The translations under genes and the position numbers were made by a program. Positions 46,819 through 55,849 of a DNA stretch of 64,000 nt are shown here, in pieces; within the stretch, counting starts at the first letter, position 1, and each line of letters starts with the position of its first letter. The notes beneath the pieces were generated by a model. That model did not search any database. It was not told the origin of the DNA and worked only from the letters and a program-made list of their open reading frames with translations. Origin of the DNA: Azospirillum sp. TSO22-1 (lineage in GTDB: Bacteria > Pseudomonadota > Alphaproteobacteria > Azospirillales > Azospirillaceae); the NCBI RefSeq assembly GCF_003116015.1, contig NZ_LGQZ01000014.1, positions 62,001 through 126,000 on the forward strand, written 5' to 3'.

Positions 46819-47841
46819 ATGAAAGCGGGAATTCTCGCCGCGGCTGCGGCCGCCTTCACGTTCGCCGTCGCCGGCGGCGCCCAGGCCGGCGCCACGCTCG
46901 ACGCGATCAAGGCCAAGGGTTTCGTGCAGTGCGGCGTCAACGCCGGCCTGCCCGGATTCGCCAGCCCCGACAGCGCCGGCAACTGGACCGGCCTCGACGT
47001 CGACTACTGCCGCGCGGTCGCCGTGGCGCTGTTCAACGATCCGCAGAAGGTCAAGTTCACGCCGCTGTCCGCGCAGCAGCGCTTCCCGGCCATCCAGTCG
47101 GGCGAAGTGGACCTGCTGTCGCGCAACACCACCTGGACTCTGACCCGCGATACTTCGGTGGGCCTGAACTTCGCTCCGGTCACCTACTACGACGGCCAGG
47201 GCTTCATGGTCGCCAAGAAGCTCGGCGTGAAGAGCGCCAAGGAGCTGAATGGCGCCACCGTCTGCGTGCAGTCCGGCACCACGACCGAGCTGAATCTGGC
47301 GGACTACTTCCGTTCCAACAACATGAGCTACAACCCCGTCGTCATCGAGAACAACGACGAGGTGAACGCGGCCTTCTTCGCCGGCCGCTGCGACGTGCTG
47401 ACCACCGATGCCTCGCAGCTGGCGTCGACCCGCGCGTCGGTGGCGCCGAAGCCCGACGACTACGTCATCCTGCCGGAGATCATCTCCAAGGAGCCGCTGG
47501 CCCCCGCCGTCCGTCACGGCGACGACGCCTGGTACGACATCGTCAAGTGGGTGGTGTACGCCACCATCCAGGCCGAGGAATCCGGCATCACGTCGAAGAA
47601 CGTCGATGAGCACCTGAACTCCAAGAACCCCGAGATCCAGCGCCTGCTGGGCGTCTCGGCGGGCATGGGCAAGGCGCTCGGCGTCGATGAGAAGTGGGCC
47701 TACAACATCGTCAAGAAGGTCGGCAACTACAGCGAGATCTTCGAGCGCAACGTTGGCATGAGCACGCCGCTGAAGCTCGAGCGTGGTCTCAATGGGCTGT
47801 GGACCAAGGGCGGCCTGCAGTACGCTATGCCGGTCCGGTAA
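46819..47841 (+). CDS. aapJ: General L-amino acid ABC transporter, binding protein
   Basis: 340 residues. A signal peptide (MKAGILAAAAAAFTFAVAGG, cut after AQA) is followed by the family 3 solute-binding fold: ATLDAIKAKGFVQCGVNAGL, NWTGLDVDYCRAVAVALF, QQRFPAIQSGEVDLLSRNTT. This is the AapJ type, longer than most amino-acid binding proteins. It feeds the AapQM permease and AapP ATPase encoded next, together a broad-range L-amino acid importer. A hairpin after the stop probably keeps its message more abundant than the rest of the operon. Confidence 0.95.
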   Translation: MKAGILAAAAAAFTFAVAGGAQAGATLDAIKAKGFVQCGVNAGLPGFASPDSAGNWTGLDVDYCRAVAVALFNDPQKVKFTPLSAQQRFPAIQSGEVDLLSRNTTWTLTRDTSVGLNFAPVTYYDGQGFMVAKKLGVKSAKELNGATVCVQSGTTTELNLADYFRSNNMSYNPVVIENNDEVNAAFFAGRCDVLTTDASQLASTRASVAPKPDDYVILPEIISKEPLAPAVRHGDDAWYDIVKWVVYATIQAEESGITSKNVDEHLNSKNPEIQRLLGVSAGMGKALGVDEKWAYNIVKKVGNYSEIFERNVGMSTPLKLERGLNGLWTKGGLQYAMPVR

Positions 47842-47850
47842 CGCGCGACG

Positions 47851-47891
47851 GCCGGCCTGCCGTCGTTCCCCAGGGAGCGCGGCGGGCCGGC
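47851..47891 (+). terminator. Intercistronic hairpin between aapJ and aapQ
   Basis: GCCGGCCTGCCG pairs with CGGCGGGCCGGC (12 bp, one G-U) around a 17-base loop, 9 bases after the aapJ stop. There is no T tract. Such hairpins after binding-protein genes typically protect the upstream mRNA or partly end transcription. Confidence 0.5.
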
Positions 47892-47934
47892 GGTTCCGCC
47901 CCCGGTTCGTGCCCTCAGCGCAACGGAGCGTACG

Positions 47935-49122
47935 TTGGCCACCCACACGCAGGACAGCGGGCGGGCGCCCTCGCGTCTGTCCTTGAACGACCCGACCGTA
48001 CGCGCGATCTTCTTCCAGGTCCTGGTGATCGGCGGGGTGCTGGCGCTCGCCTTCTTCCTCGTTTCGAACACCCTGGACAACCTGGAACGCCGCGCCATCG
48101 CCACGGGCTTCCATTTCCTCGATCGCGAGGCCTCCTTCGGCATCGGCGAGAGCATCATCGATTATTCGCCGAAGGACACCTATGGCAAGGCGTTCGTCGT
48201 CGGCATTCTGAACACGCTGAAGGTGTCGGTGATCGGCATCGTGCTGGCGACCGTCATTGGAACGCTGATCGGTATCGCGCGCCTGTCCAGCAACTGGCTG
48301 CTGGCCAGGCTGGCGACGGGGTACGTGGAGATCATCCGCAACATCCCGCCGTTGCTGCAGTTGTTCGTCTGGTATCAGGTGATCACCGAGAGCATGCCGC
48401 CGGTGCGTCTGGCGCTCAACCCGCTGCCCGGCGTGTTCCTCAGCCAGCGCGGCATCACGGTGCCGGTCCCGGCGGCCGACCCGGTGTGGACCTGGGTGTT
48501 CATCGCCGTCCTGTTGGGCTTCATCGCCTCGGTCATCATGGGCAAATGGGCGAAGATCCGGCAGGCGGCCACCGGGCAGCCGTTCCCGGTGCTCGGCATG
48601 TCGCTGGTGCTGATCCTCGGCCTGCCGCTGATCGCCTACGTCGCCGGCGGCGCGCCATCGGTGATGGATGTGCCGCAGCTGCAGGGCTTCAACTTCCGTG
48701 GCGGCCTCGTGCTGTCGCCGGAGTTCGCGGCGATCCTGTTCGGCCTGTCGATCTACACCGCGGCCTTCATCGCCGAGATCGTGCGCGGCGGCATCCTCGC
48801 GGTCAGTTATGGCCAGAGCGAGGCGGCGGCGGCGCTCGGGCTGAAGCGGGGAGTGGCGCTGCGTCTGGTGATCCTGCCGCAGGCGCTGCGCGTCATCGTG
48901 CCGCCGACAACCAGCCAGTTCCTGAACCTGACCAAGAACAGCTCGCTGGCGCTCGCCATCGGCTACCCGGACCTGGTGTCGATCCTCAACACGACGATCA
49001 ACCAGACCGGTCAGGCGATCGAGGGCGTGGCGATGATCATGGGCAGCTATCTGGCGATCAGCCTGAGCATCTCGCTGTTCATGAACTGGTACAACAAGCG
49101 CATTGCGCTGGTGGAGCGCTAG
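47935..49122 (+). CDS. aapQ: General L-amino acid ABC transporter, permease
   Basis: 395 residues from TTG 47935 (CGGAGCG upstream). It has an N-terminal helix, then the His/Glu/Gln/Arg-type permease core: GILNTLKVSVIGIVLATVIG, YVEIIRNIPPLLQLFVWYQV, and the EAA loop GQSEAAAALGLKRGVALRLV. A roughly 120-residue insert with extra helices between core segments is typical of AapQ. It forms the inner-membrane channel with AapM. It is separated from aapM by only 2 bases. Confidence 0.94.
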   Translation: MATHTQDSGRAPSRLSLNDPTVRAIFFQVLVIGGVLALAFFLVSNTLDNLERRAIATGFHFLDREASFGIGESIIDYSPKDTYGKAFVVGILNTLKVSVIGIVLATVIGTLIGIARLSSNWLLARLATGYVEIIRNIPPLLQLFVWYQVITESMPPVRLALNPLPGVFLSQRGITVPVPAADPVWTWVFIAVLLGFIASVIMGKWAKIRQAATGQPFPVLGMSLVLILGLPLIAYVAGGAPSVMDVPQLQGFNFRGGLVLSPEFAAILFGLSIYTAAFIAEIVRGGILAVSYGQSEAAAALGLKRGVALRLVILPQALRVIVPPTTSQFLNLTKNSSLALAIGYPDLVSILNTTINQTGQAIEGVAMIMGSYLAISLSISLFMNWYNKRIALVER

Positions 49123-49124
49123 CC

Positions 49125-50231
49125 ATGGCCGGACACGTGGATACTGCGTCCAGCACCGCCGCCGAACGGCCGCCGGCGCTGTCGCTCGGCCCCATTGGCT
49201 GGATGCGCGCGAACCTGTTCAACACCTGGTACAACGCCATCCTGACGGTGCTGATCGGCTGGGCGATCCTGATGATCGTGCCGCCGCTGTTCCGCTGGGC
49301 GATCGTCAACGCCGCGGGATTCGATGCCACCTCGCCGCAGTGCCGGCAGGCGACCGGCGCCTGCTGGGCGTTCGTCAACGAGAAGATGCGCTTCATCCTG
49401 TTCGGCACCTTCCCGTACGCCGAACAGTGGCGCCCGCTGCTCGCCACGGCGATCATCGTCGCCACCCTTGCCGCCGCCGCCAACCGCCGCTTCTGGAAGC
49501 CGTGGTTCGTCGCGGTGTCGCTGGGCGCGTTGGCGCTGTTCGGCGTGCTGATGTGGGGCGGCGTGCTCGGCATGACCTACGTCGAGAACTCGCTGTGGGG
49601 TGGCCTGCCGCTGACGCTGATCCTCAGCGTGATCGGCCTCTCCGTGGCGTTCCCCTTCTCGATCCTGCTGGCGCTCGGCCGGCGGTCGACCATGCCGGCG
49701 ATCAAGGCGATCTGCGTCGCCTACATCGAGCTGATCCGCGGCGTGCCGCTGGTCAGCCTGCTGTTCATGGCGTCGGTGATGCTGCCGCTGTTCCTGCCCA
49801 CCGGCGTGAACATCGACAAGCTGCTGCGCGCGCTGGTCGCCTTCATCCTGTTCGAGGCGGCCTACATGGCCGAGGCGATCCGCGGCGGCCTGCAGGCCAT
49901 GCCGAAGGGGCAGTACGAGGCGGCGGACGCGCTCGGCCTGAACTATTGGCAGGCGATGCGCAAGATCATCCTGCCGCAGGCGCTGGCGATCTCCATCCCG
50001 CCGCTGGTCAACACCTTCATCAGCACCTTCAAGGACACCTCGCTGGTGATCATCATCGGCCTCTACGACCTGCTCGGCACCGCCAAGGCGGCGCTGTCCG
50101 ACCCGGCGTGGCGCGGCTTCTACCGCGAGGCGTACTTGTTCATCGGCGTCATCTACTGGTGCTTCTGCTTCTCCATGTCCAAGTACAGCCGCTGGCTGGA
50201 GCAGGACCTCAATCGCGGTCACAAGCGCTAA
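49125..50231 (+). CDS. aapM: General L-amino acid ABC transporter, permease
   Basis: 368 residues. The N-terminal region has several helices. The conserved permease core has [40 protein letters not shown] and the EAA loop [20 protein letters not shown]. The C-terminal [20 protein letters not shown] is typical of polar amino acid permeases. It pairs with AapQ. ATG 49125 follows the aapQ stop by two bases. Confidence 0.94.
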   Translation: MAGHVDTASSTAAERPPALSLGPIGWMRANLFNTWYNAILTVLIGWAILMIVPPLFRWAIVNAAGFDATSPQCRQATGACWAFVNEKMRFILFGTFPYAEQWRPLLATAIIVATLAAAANRRFWKPWFVAVSLGALALFGVLMWGGVLGMTYVENSLWGGLPLTLILSVIGLSVAFPFSILLALGRRSTMPAIKAICVAYIELIRGVPLVSLLFMASVMLPLFLPTGVNIDKLLRALVAFILFEAAYMAEAIRGGLQAMPKGQYEAADALGLNYWQAMRKIILPQALAISIPPLVNTFISTFKDTSLVIIIGLYDLLGTAKAALSDPAWRGFYREAYLFIGVIYWCFCFSMSKYSRWLEQDLNRGHKR

Positions 50232-50247
50232 GGGAGTTTTTCAGGCC

Positions 50248-51021
50248 ATGGCCACCACCATTCCACAGGCGCGCACCGCCGCGGGCGAGGAGATCATCCA
50301 GTGCCTGGGCGTGCACAAGTGGTACGGCGAGTTCCACGTGCTGCGTGACATCAACCTGTCCGTCACCAAGGGCGAGCGCATCGTGATCTGCGGCCCGTCG
50401 GGGTCTGGCAAGTCGACGCTGATCCGCTGCCTCAACCGGCTGGAGGAGCACCAGAAGGGCTCAATCGTCATCGACGGCATCGAGCTGACCGGCAACCTCA
50501 AGAACATCGAGCTGGTCCGCCGCGAGGTCGGCATGGTGTTTCAGCACTTCAACCTGTTCCCGCACCTGACGGTGCTGGAGAACTGCACGCTGGCGCCGAT
50601 CTGGGTGCGCAAGAAGCCGCGCGCCGAGGCCGAGGCCACCGCCATGAAGTACCTGGAGCGCGTGCGCATCGCCGACCAGGCGCGCAAGTATCCGGGCCAG
50701 CTGTCCGGCGGCCAGCAGCAACGCGTGGCGATCGCCCGTTCGCTATGCATGAGCCCGAAGATCATGCTGTTCGACGAGCCTACCTCGGCCCTCGACCCCG
50801 AGATGGTCAAGGAGGTGCTGGACGTCATGGTGACGCTGGCGCAGAGCGGCATGACCATGCTGTGCGTCACCCACGAGATGGGCTTCGCCAAGTCGGTGGC
50901 CGACCGCGTCATCTTCATGGACCGCGGCGAGATCGTCGAGCAGGCGCCGCCTGAGGAATTCTTCGCGAATCCGAAGTCGGACCGCACGAAGCTGTTCCTG
51001 AGCCAAATTCTCAACCACTAA
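50248..51021 (+). CDS. aapP: General L-amino acid ABC transporter, ATPase
   Basis: 257 residues of the polar-amino-acid ATPase group (GlnQ/AapP). Walker [11 protein letters not shown]-loop [17 protein letters not shown], signature LSGGQQQR, Walker [15 protein letters not shown] and [16 protein letters not shown] are intact. AAGGGAG precedes the ATG by about 14 bases. It is the last gene of aapJQMP. Confidence 0.95.
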   Translation: MATTIPQARTAAGEEIIQCLGVHKWYGEFHVLRDINLSVTKGERIVICGPSGSGKSTLIRCLNRLEEHQKGSIVIDGIELTGNLKNIELVRREVGMVFQHFNLFPHLTVLENCTLAPIWVRKKPRAEAEATAMKYLERVRIADQARKYPGQLSGGQQQRVAIARSLCMSPKIMLFDEPTSALDPEMVKEVLDVMVTLAQSGMTMLCVTHEMGFAKSVADRVIFMDRGEIVEQAPPEEFFANPKSDRTKLFLSQILNH

Positions 51022-51131
51022 CCGATAATCGTCGCCTTTTGCCGCACCGCGTCAGGACTCTGGCGCGGCGCGGCGGATTGCGGTTGAATGGCGCGCGGCA
51101 TCGCACTTCAGACCGTCTTCGGAGTGGTTCC

Positions 51132-52217
51132 ATGGAGCTTCTGCTGCCCCGGCCCGGCCTCGGCCAGATCAAACCCTACCGGCCCGCCCAGCCGCTGGGC
51201 GAGGAGCGCCCCTGGATCGACCTGTCGCTGACGGTCAACCCGCTGGGGCCGAGCCCGAAGGCGCTGGCCGCCTACCGCAACGCCGCCGGCCAGATCCATC
51301 GCTATCCCGACTCCCGCCAGGAGAGCCTGCGCCGCGCCATCGCCCGCCGCTACGACCTGGACGCGACGCGAATCGTCTGCGCCGACGGCTCGGACGCGAT
51401 GATCCAGCTGTTCTGTCAGGCCTACGCAGGGCCGGGCGACGAGGTGCTGTGCCACGAGCACGGCTACCAGGGCTTCCTCAAGGCGATCCGCGTCAGCGGC
51501 GCCACGCCGGTCGTCGCCAAGGAGCGCGACATGGTGGCGGATGTCGATGCGATGATCGATCGCGCCGGGGAGAGGACCAAGATCTGCTTCCTCGCCAACC
51601 CGAACAATCCCACCGGCACCTACATCCCGCTGGAGGCGGTGCAGCGTCTGCGCGCCGGGCTGCCGCCGCACGTGCTGCTGGTACTGGACGCCGCCTACGC
51701 CGAGTTCGTCCGCCGCAACAACTACGACTGCGGCGTGGAACTGGTTGAGAACACCGACAACACGGCGATGGTGCGCACCTTCTCGAAGATGTACGGGCTG
51801 GCCGGCCTGCGGGTGGGCTGGGCGTACGGGCCGCCGGCGGTGGTCGACGCGCTCAACCACGTGCGCGGCGCCTTCAACGTCAGCGTCCCGGCGCAGGCCG
51901 CCGCCATCGCCGCGGTCACCGACGTCGGGCACGAGGAGGCGACCTACGCCCACAACAGCCACTGGCTGCCCTGGCTGACGCATGAACTGGAGCAGTTGGG
52001 CGTGCGGGTCTACCCGTCGGTGTGCAACTTCATCCTGGCGCGCATCCCGGCGGACCCGTCGCTGGGCGTGCAGCAGGTAATGGACCATCTGGCCCGGTGC
52101 AACATCCTGGTCCGTCCGACGCAGGACTACGGCCTGCCGGACTGCCTGCGCATCACCGTCGGCAGCGAGGAGGAGAACCGCGCCCTCGTCCGCGCCCTGG
52201 CGGAGATTCTCGCGTGA
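51132..52217 (+). CDS. Histidinol-phosphate aminotransferase-like PLP enzyme
   Basis: 361 residues of the class I/II aminotransferases, HisC branch. Motifs are LSLTVNPLGPSPKAL, HRYPDSRQESLRRAI, CFLANPNNPTGTYIP, LVLDAAYAEF and the PLP-lysine region RTFSKMYGLAGLRVGW. It converts imidazole-acetol phosphate to histidinol phosphate, or transaminates aromatic acids; HisC paralogues often do the latter. It is not in a his operon, although hisI is nearby. It overlaps the next gene by 4 bases (GTGA). Confidence 0.88.
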   Translation: MELLLPRPGLGQIKPYRPAQPLGEERPWIDLSLTVNPLGPSPKALAAYRNAAGQIHRYPDSRQESLRRAIARRYDLDATRIVCADGSDAMIQLFCQAYAGPGDEVLCHEHGYQGFLKAIRVSGATPVVAKERDMVADVDAMIDRAGERTKICFLANPNNPTGTYIPLEAVQRLRAGLPPHVLLVLDAAYAEFVRRNNYDCGVELVENTDNTAMVRTFSKMYGLAGLRVGWAYGPPAVVDALNHVRGAFNVSVPAQAAAIAAVTDVGHEEATYAHNSHWLPWLTHELEQLGVRVYPSVCNFILARIPADPSLGVQQVMDHLARCNILVRPTQDYGLPDCLRITVGSEEENRALVRALAEILA

Positions 52218-52534
52218 GCATCGCCAACACGCCAGAGCCGCCCTACTACGCGGTGATCTTCACCTCACTGCGCACCGAGGGTGACGACGGCTACGGCGCC
52301 ATGGCCGCGGCGATGGTCGAACTGGCGAAGCAGCAGCCCGGCTACCTCGGCGTGGAGTCGGCGCGCGATGGGCTGGGCATCACCGTGTCCTACTGGAAGG
52401 ACCTGGAGTCGATCGCCGCCTGGAAAGCCGATGCCAAGCACCTCGCGGCCCAGCAGGCGGGCCGCGAGCGCTGGTATTCCAGCTTCAAGACCCGCATCGC
52501 GCGGGTGGAGCGGGACTACGGGTTCGAGCGTTAG
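52214..52534 (+). CDS. Antibiotic biosynthesis monooxygenase-fold (ABM) protein
   Basis: 106 residues. YYAVIFTSLRTEGDDGYGAM, QQPGYLGVESARD, ITVSYWKDLESIAAWKADAK and RERWYSSFKTRIARVE follow the dimeric ABM/heme-degrading ferredoxin-like barrel. Members include small oxygenases and heme-binding proteins, but many are uncharacterised; no catalytic motif is decisive here. GTG 52214 overlaps the aminotransferase stop, suggesting coupled translation. It runs tail-to-tail with the GST gene (4 bases overlap). Confidence 0.85.
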   Translation: MSIANTPEPPYYAVIFTSLRTEGDDGYGAMAAAMVELAKQQPGYLGVESARDGLGITVSYWKDLESIAAWKADAKHLAAQQAGRERWYSSFKTRIARVERDYGFER

Positions 52535-53175
52535 GAGCCCGCCGGCGGACGCCGGTCGGCCGGCACCAACGCGTCGTCGATCTCCTTCGCCCGTGCCGCC
52601 GCCGGCCGCGTCATGCAGCGTGCGACATAGGCTTCGAACGCCGGCCGCTTGTCGATGATGCCGAAGCCCATGGTCCAGCCCAGCATGGAACCGACGAACA
52701 GGTCGGCCGCAGTGAACTGGTCGCCGGTCAGGAACGCGTCACAGCTGACGGCGACCTCCAGCGTGTTGAGCACGTCGTTCATGCAGCCATAGCTGACCAT
52801 GACCTTCTTCTCCGGCGGCACCTCGACGCCCAGCGCCTTGCCAGTGACCGCGCTGTCGAAGGGACCCGCGGCGAAGAACAGCCAGCGGTAATAGGAGCCG
52901 CGCCGCGGATCGCCCGACGGCGGGGCCAGCCCGGCCTCCGGGAAGGCATCGGCGAGATAGGCGCAGATAGCGGCGTTCTCCGTCACCACCGTGTCGCCGT
53001 GACGGATCGCCGGAACCTTGCCCATCGGATTGATGGCGAGGTATTCCGGCGCCTTCATGGTCGTGCCGTACTCGAGGATCTCGGTGCGGTAGGGTTGTCC
53101 GACCTCCTCCAGCATCCAGCGGGCGACGCGCCCGCGCGACCAGGGGTTGGTGTAGAAGACCAGTTCGCGGCTCAT
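52531..53175 (-). CDS. Glutathione S-transferase family protein
   Basis: 214 residues. The N-terminal thioredoxin-like domain (VFYTNPWSRGRVARWMLEEV, INPMGKVPAI, TENAAICAYLAD) carries the glutathione-binding motifs and a Ser/Asn-type active-site start. The helical C-terminal domain has FTAADLFVGSMLGW (N-capping motif). It conjugates or reduces electrophiles with glutathione; the specific substrate is unknown. AGGGA precedes the ATG. It starts a minus-strand run with two acetyltransferases upstream. Confidence 0.92.
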   Translation of the reverse strand: MSRELVFYTNPWSRGRVARWMLEEVGQPYRTEILEYGTTMKAPEYLAINPMGKVPAIRHGDTVVTENAAICAYLADAFPEAGLAPPSGDPRRGSYYRWLFFAAGPFDSAVTGKALGVEVPPEKKVMVSYGCMNDVLNTLEVAVSCDAFLTGDQFTAADLFVGSMLGWTMGFGIIDKRPAFEAYVARCMTRPAAARAKEIDDALVPADRRPPAGS

Positions 53176-53192
53176 GAATCCCTCCCGTTTCG

Positions 53193-53816
53193 TTATCGGA
53201 TGACCATCGGTACGTGTGGCGCCGCCGTGCGCGGCAGAACGCCGTCGGCGCGCGGGTCGCGCACCACGCGCGTGACGTGGCGGTTCGGCACGAAGCCCAT
53301 GGACTGGTAGAGCGGCAGCGCCTTCGGGTGGTCGAAGGTGCAGGTGTTGACGACCAGCTTCGACGCGCCGCCCTCCCACGCCATGCGGATGCCCCGGTCG
53401 AGCAGCCAGGGGCCGAGCTTCAGCCCGATGAAGTCCGGGATCAGCCCGAAATAGGCGATGTCCGTGGCCTGCGCCTCGCGCCGGTCGATCTCGACATAGC
53501 CGGCCGGCGTGCCGGAGACGTAGAGCACCTGCACCTCGACGCGCGGATCGGTGACCGCTTCGGTCAGTTCGGTGTCGGACAGGCGCCGGCGCTCGTGCCA
53601 CAGCCAGGGCTCGCCCACCGTGTCGTAGAGGTAGCGGTAGAACGACACCGTCGGCGGCGCCGCGCGCACCAGCGCCAGTTCGCCGGATGGCTGGGGCAGG
53701 GAGGCGTGGGCGGGCGGAGCGGTCATCTCCAGGTAGGTGATGATGACCTGGAGTTCGCCGGGGCGCGGGCCGGCGGGCACGCCGGTCCACCGGTTCAGGC
53801 TGAATTTCGGAGCCAT
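53193..53816 (-). CDS. GNAT-family N-acetyltransferase
   Basis: 207 residues. A GNAT core lies at ~95-180: VQVLYVSGTPAGYVEIDRR, IAYFGLIPDFIGLKLGPWLL (a motif A variant of the acetyl-CoA loop) and FDHPKALPLYQSMGFVPNRH. The lead sequence contains VIITYLEMTAPP. It acetylates an amine on an unknown substrate. The start lies inside the 3' end of the next acetyltransferase gene (22-base overlap), suggesting co-expression. Confidence 0.85.
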   Translation of the reverse strand: MAPKFSLNRWTGVPAGPRPGELQVIITYLEMTAPPAHASLPQPSGELALVRAAPPTVSFYRYLYDTVGEPWLWHERRRLSDTELTEAVTDPRVEVQVLYVSGTPAGYVEIDRREAQATDIAYFGLIPDFIGLKLGPWLLDRGIRMAWEGGASKLVVNTCTFDHPKALPLYQSMGFVPNRHVTRVVRDPRADGVLPRTAAPHVPMVIR

Positions 53817-54223
53817 TTCTGCATCATGGTGACGGGGGAGCGGGCGTAGCCGAGCCGTTCGTAGAAGCCCTGCACGGCGGTGTTCGTCTCGCGGACCAGC
53901 AGTTGCACCTTGGGCATGCCCTGCGCGACCAGCCAGCCCTCGGCGGCGGCCACCATGGCGCGGCCGAAGCCCCGGCCGCGGCAGTCCGGATCGGTGGCGA
54001 GGTAGTAGAGCCAGCCGCGATGGCCGTCCTGCCCGACCATCACGCTGGCGACCACCCGGCCCTCCAGTTCACCGACCAGCAGGGCGGCGGTCGCCGGCTT
54101 GGAGCGGCACAGTGCGATGTCGGACTCCGGGTCGTTCCACGGCACCACGAGATTGGCGGCGCGCCACAGGGCGACGACCGCGCTGCGGTCGCCGTCCGCA
54201 TAGGGGCGGATGGTCAGGCTCAC
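53795..54223 (-). CDS. GNAT-family N-acetyltransferase (YpeA-like)
   Basis: 142 residues from GTG 54223, which overlaps the sseA stop as GTGA. The compact GNAT domain has WLYYLATDPDCRGRGFGRAM (R/QxxGxG/A loop, here RGRGFG) and VQGFYERLGYARSPVTMMQK. The length and ends resemble E. coli YpeA. The substrate is unknown. It is tightly coupled to sseA upstream and the second GNAT gene downstream. Confidence 0.88.
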   Translation of the reverse strand: MSLTIRPYADGDRSAVVALWRAANLVVPWNDPESDIALCRSKPATAALLVGELEGRVVASVMVGQDGHRGWLYYLATDPDCRGRGFGRAMVAAAEGWLVAQGMPKVQLLVRETNTAVQGFYERLGYARSPVTMMQKWLRNSA

Positions 54224-55083
54224 GGCTTGGCCGGCCCGGTCTCGATGGGAAGGTCGTGACGCAGCCCCCACTCGGCCCAGGAGCCATCGTAGACCGCCAC
54301 GTCCTCCTTGCCCGCCAACGCGAGGCCGAGCGCCACCACGCAGGCGGTGACGCCGCTGCCACACGATGCGACCACCGGGCGCAACAGGTCGATGCCGGCC
54401 GCCTTCGCCCGCTCTGCGATCACCGACGGGGGCAGCATCACCTTGGTCTCGGGATCGACCAGATCGGAGAAGGGCAGGTTGCGGCTGCCGGGAATGTGGC
54501 CGCCGCGGCCGTTCGCCCAGGGCTCCGGCGCGGTCGCCTCGAAGCGCGCCGTGGCGCGGGCGTCCACGACCTGCTCGGAGCGGCTGTCCAGGTTCGCCCT
54601 GACGTCGTCGAGGCGGCGCAGCAGGTACGGGCGCAGCGTGGCGGCGAAGGGTTTGGGGGCAGGGGCGGGCGGCGTGCCGGATTCGGTGGGGCGGCCCTCG
54701 GCCAACCACGCCGGCAGGCCGCCGTCCAGCACCGCCACCTTGTCGTGGCCGAACAGGCGGAACAGCCACCAGACGCGCACGGCGGCGCCGGCCACGCCGC
54801 TGGCGTCGTAGGCGACGACCATGGTGTCGTTGCCGATCCCCAGCGCCCCCACCTTTTCGGCGAAGCGCGCCGCGTCGGGCACCATGTGCGGCAGCGGTGC
54901 GGTATCGGGCTGGGCGACGTCGTCGATGTCGAAGAACTGGGCGCCGGGGATGTGCCGGGCCGCGTGCTCGGCGCGCTGGTCCTTGTTCTGGATCGGCATG
55001 TACCAGGTGGCGTCGACCACGCGCACCGCCGGGTCGTTCAGGCGCCCGGCCAGCCAGGCGCCGGTGACGATGTGCTCCGCCAT
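54220..55083 (-). CDS. sseA: 3-mercaptopyruvate sulfurtransferase
   Basis: 287 residues, two rhodanese domains. The active-site loop CGSGVTAC (catalytic Cys in the second domain) is the CG[S/T]GVT signature of mercaptopyruvate rather than thiosulfate sulfurtransferase. HIPGAQFFDIDDVAQPDTAL-like and GHIPGSRNLPFSDL motifs mark the domains. It transfers sulfur from 3-mercaptopyruvate to thiophilic acceptors. It lies 11 bases after the AlaX-like gene, with cysteine synthase just upstream, so a small sulfur/cysteine group is apparent. Confidence 0.93.
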   Translation of the reverse strand: MAEHIVTGAWLAGRLNDPAVRVVDATWYMPIQNKDQRAEHAARHIPGAQFFDIDDVAQPDTAPLPHMVPDAARFAEKVGALGIGNDTMVVAYDASGVAGAAVRVWWLFRLFGHDKVAVLDGGLPAWLAEGRPTESGTPPAPAPKPFAATLRPYLLRRLDDVRANLDSRSEQVVDARATARFEATAPEPWANGRGGHIPGSRNLPFSDLVDPETKVMLPPSVIAERAKAAGIDLLRPVVASCGSGVTACVVALGLALAGKEDVAVYDGSWAEWGLRHDLPIETGPAKP

Positions 55084-55094
55084 GTCGGTCCCTC

Positions 55095-55802
55095 TCAGTC
55101 CTTCAGCGCGACGACGACGCGCCGGTTCTGCTTGCCCTTGTTTTCGATCTTCACCACCTCGACCGGGCCGATCTCGCCGGTGTGGGTGACGTGGGTGCCG
55201 CCGCAGGGTTGCAGATCCACCCCGTCGATGTCGAGCAGCCGCACGCGGCCGTAGCCCGCCGGCGGCTTCACCGTCATGGTGCGCACCAGCTCGGGCTGCG
55301 CCTCCAGTTCAGCGTCGGTGATCCAGCGCGGGGCGACCGCGTGGTCCGCCTCGATCAGCCGGTTGATGGCGGCGGCGATAGCCTCCTTGTCCAGGCTCTC
55401 GGTGGGAACGTTGAAGTCGACGCGGCTGCGGTCGAAGCCGATCTGCGCCCCGGTGATCGAGCCGGGCACCACCGCGCACACCAGATGCAGCAGCGTGTGC
55501 ATGCGCATGAAGCGGTGGCGGCGCTCCCAGTCGATCTCGGCCTCGACCGGTGCGCCCTCAACCGGCAGCCGCGCGCCCTCGGCCGGGACGTGGATGATGT
55601 CGTCCGGGCCGGCGTCGCCCTTGATGGTATCGACGATGGTCACCGCCCCGCCGGGGTAGCGCAGCACGCCGGTGTCACCCGGCTGGCCGCCGCTGTTGGC
55701 ATAGAACACCGTGCGATCCAGCCGGATGCCGCGTTCGTCCACCGAGGTGACGGTCGCCGTGCAGGACCGCGCATAGGCGTCGTCGCGGAAGATCAGTTCC
55801 AA
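55095..55802 (-). CDS. Alanyl-tRNA editing protein (AlaX-like)
   Basis: 235 residues from TTG 55802, with a strong GGGAGGGG ribosome site. The AlaRS-type editing domain shows FYANSGGQPGDTGVLR, the zinc motif HTLLH (HxxxH) and the CGGTH motif. It hydrolyses Ser-tRNA-Ala (or Gly-tRNA-Ala) in trans. It lacks the catalytic aminoacylation domain, as expected. The next gene, sseA, follows after 11 bases. Confidence 0.93.
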   Translation of the reverse strand: MELIFRDDAYARSCTATVTSVDERGIRLDRTVFYANSGGQPGDTGVLRYPGGAVTIVDTIKGDAGPDDIIHVPAEGARLPVEGAPVEAEIDWERRHRFMRMHTLLHLVCAVVPGSITGAQIGFDRSRVDFNVPTESLDKEAIAAAINRLIEADHAVAPRWITDAELEAQPELVRTMTVKPPAGYGRVRLLDIDGVDLQPCGGTHVTHTGEIGPVEVVKIENKGKQNRRVVVALKD

Positions 55803-55849
55803 GGTTGCCCCTCCCGTCTTTCGTCGGGAGAGGCTAGCACACCGCGCGG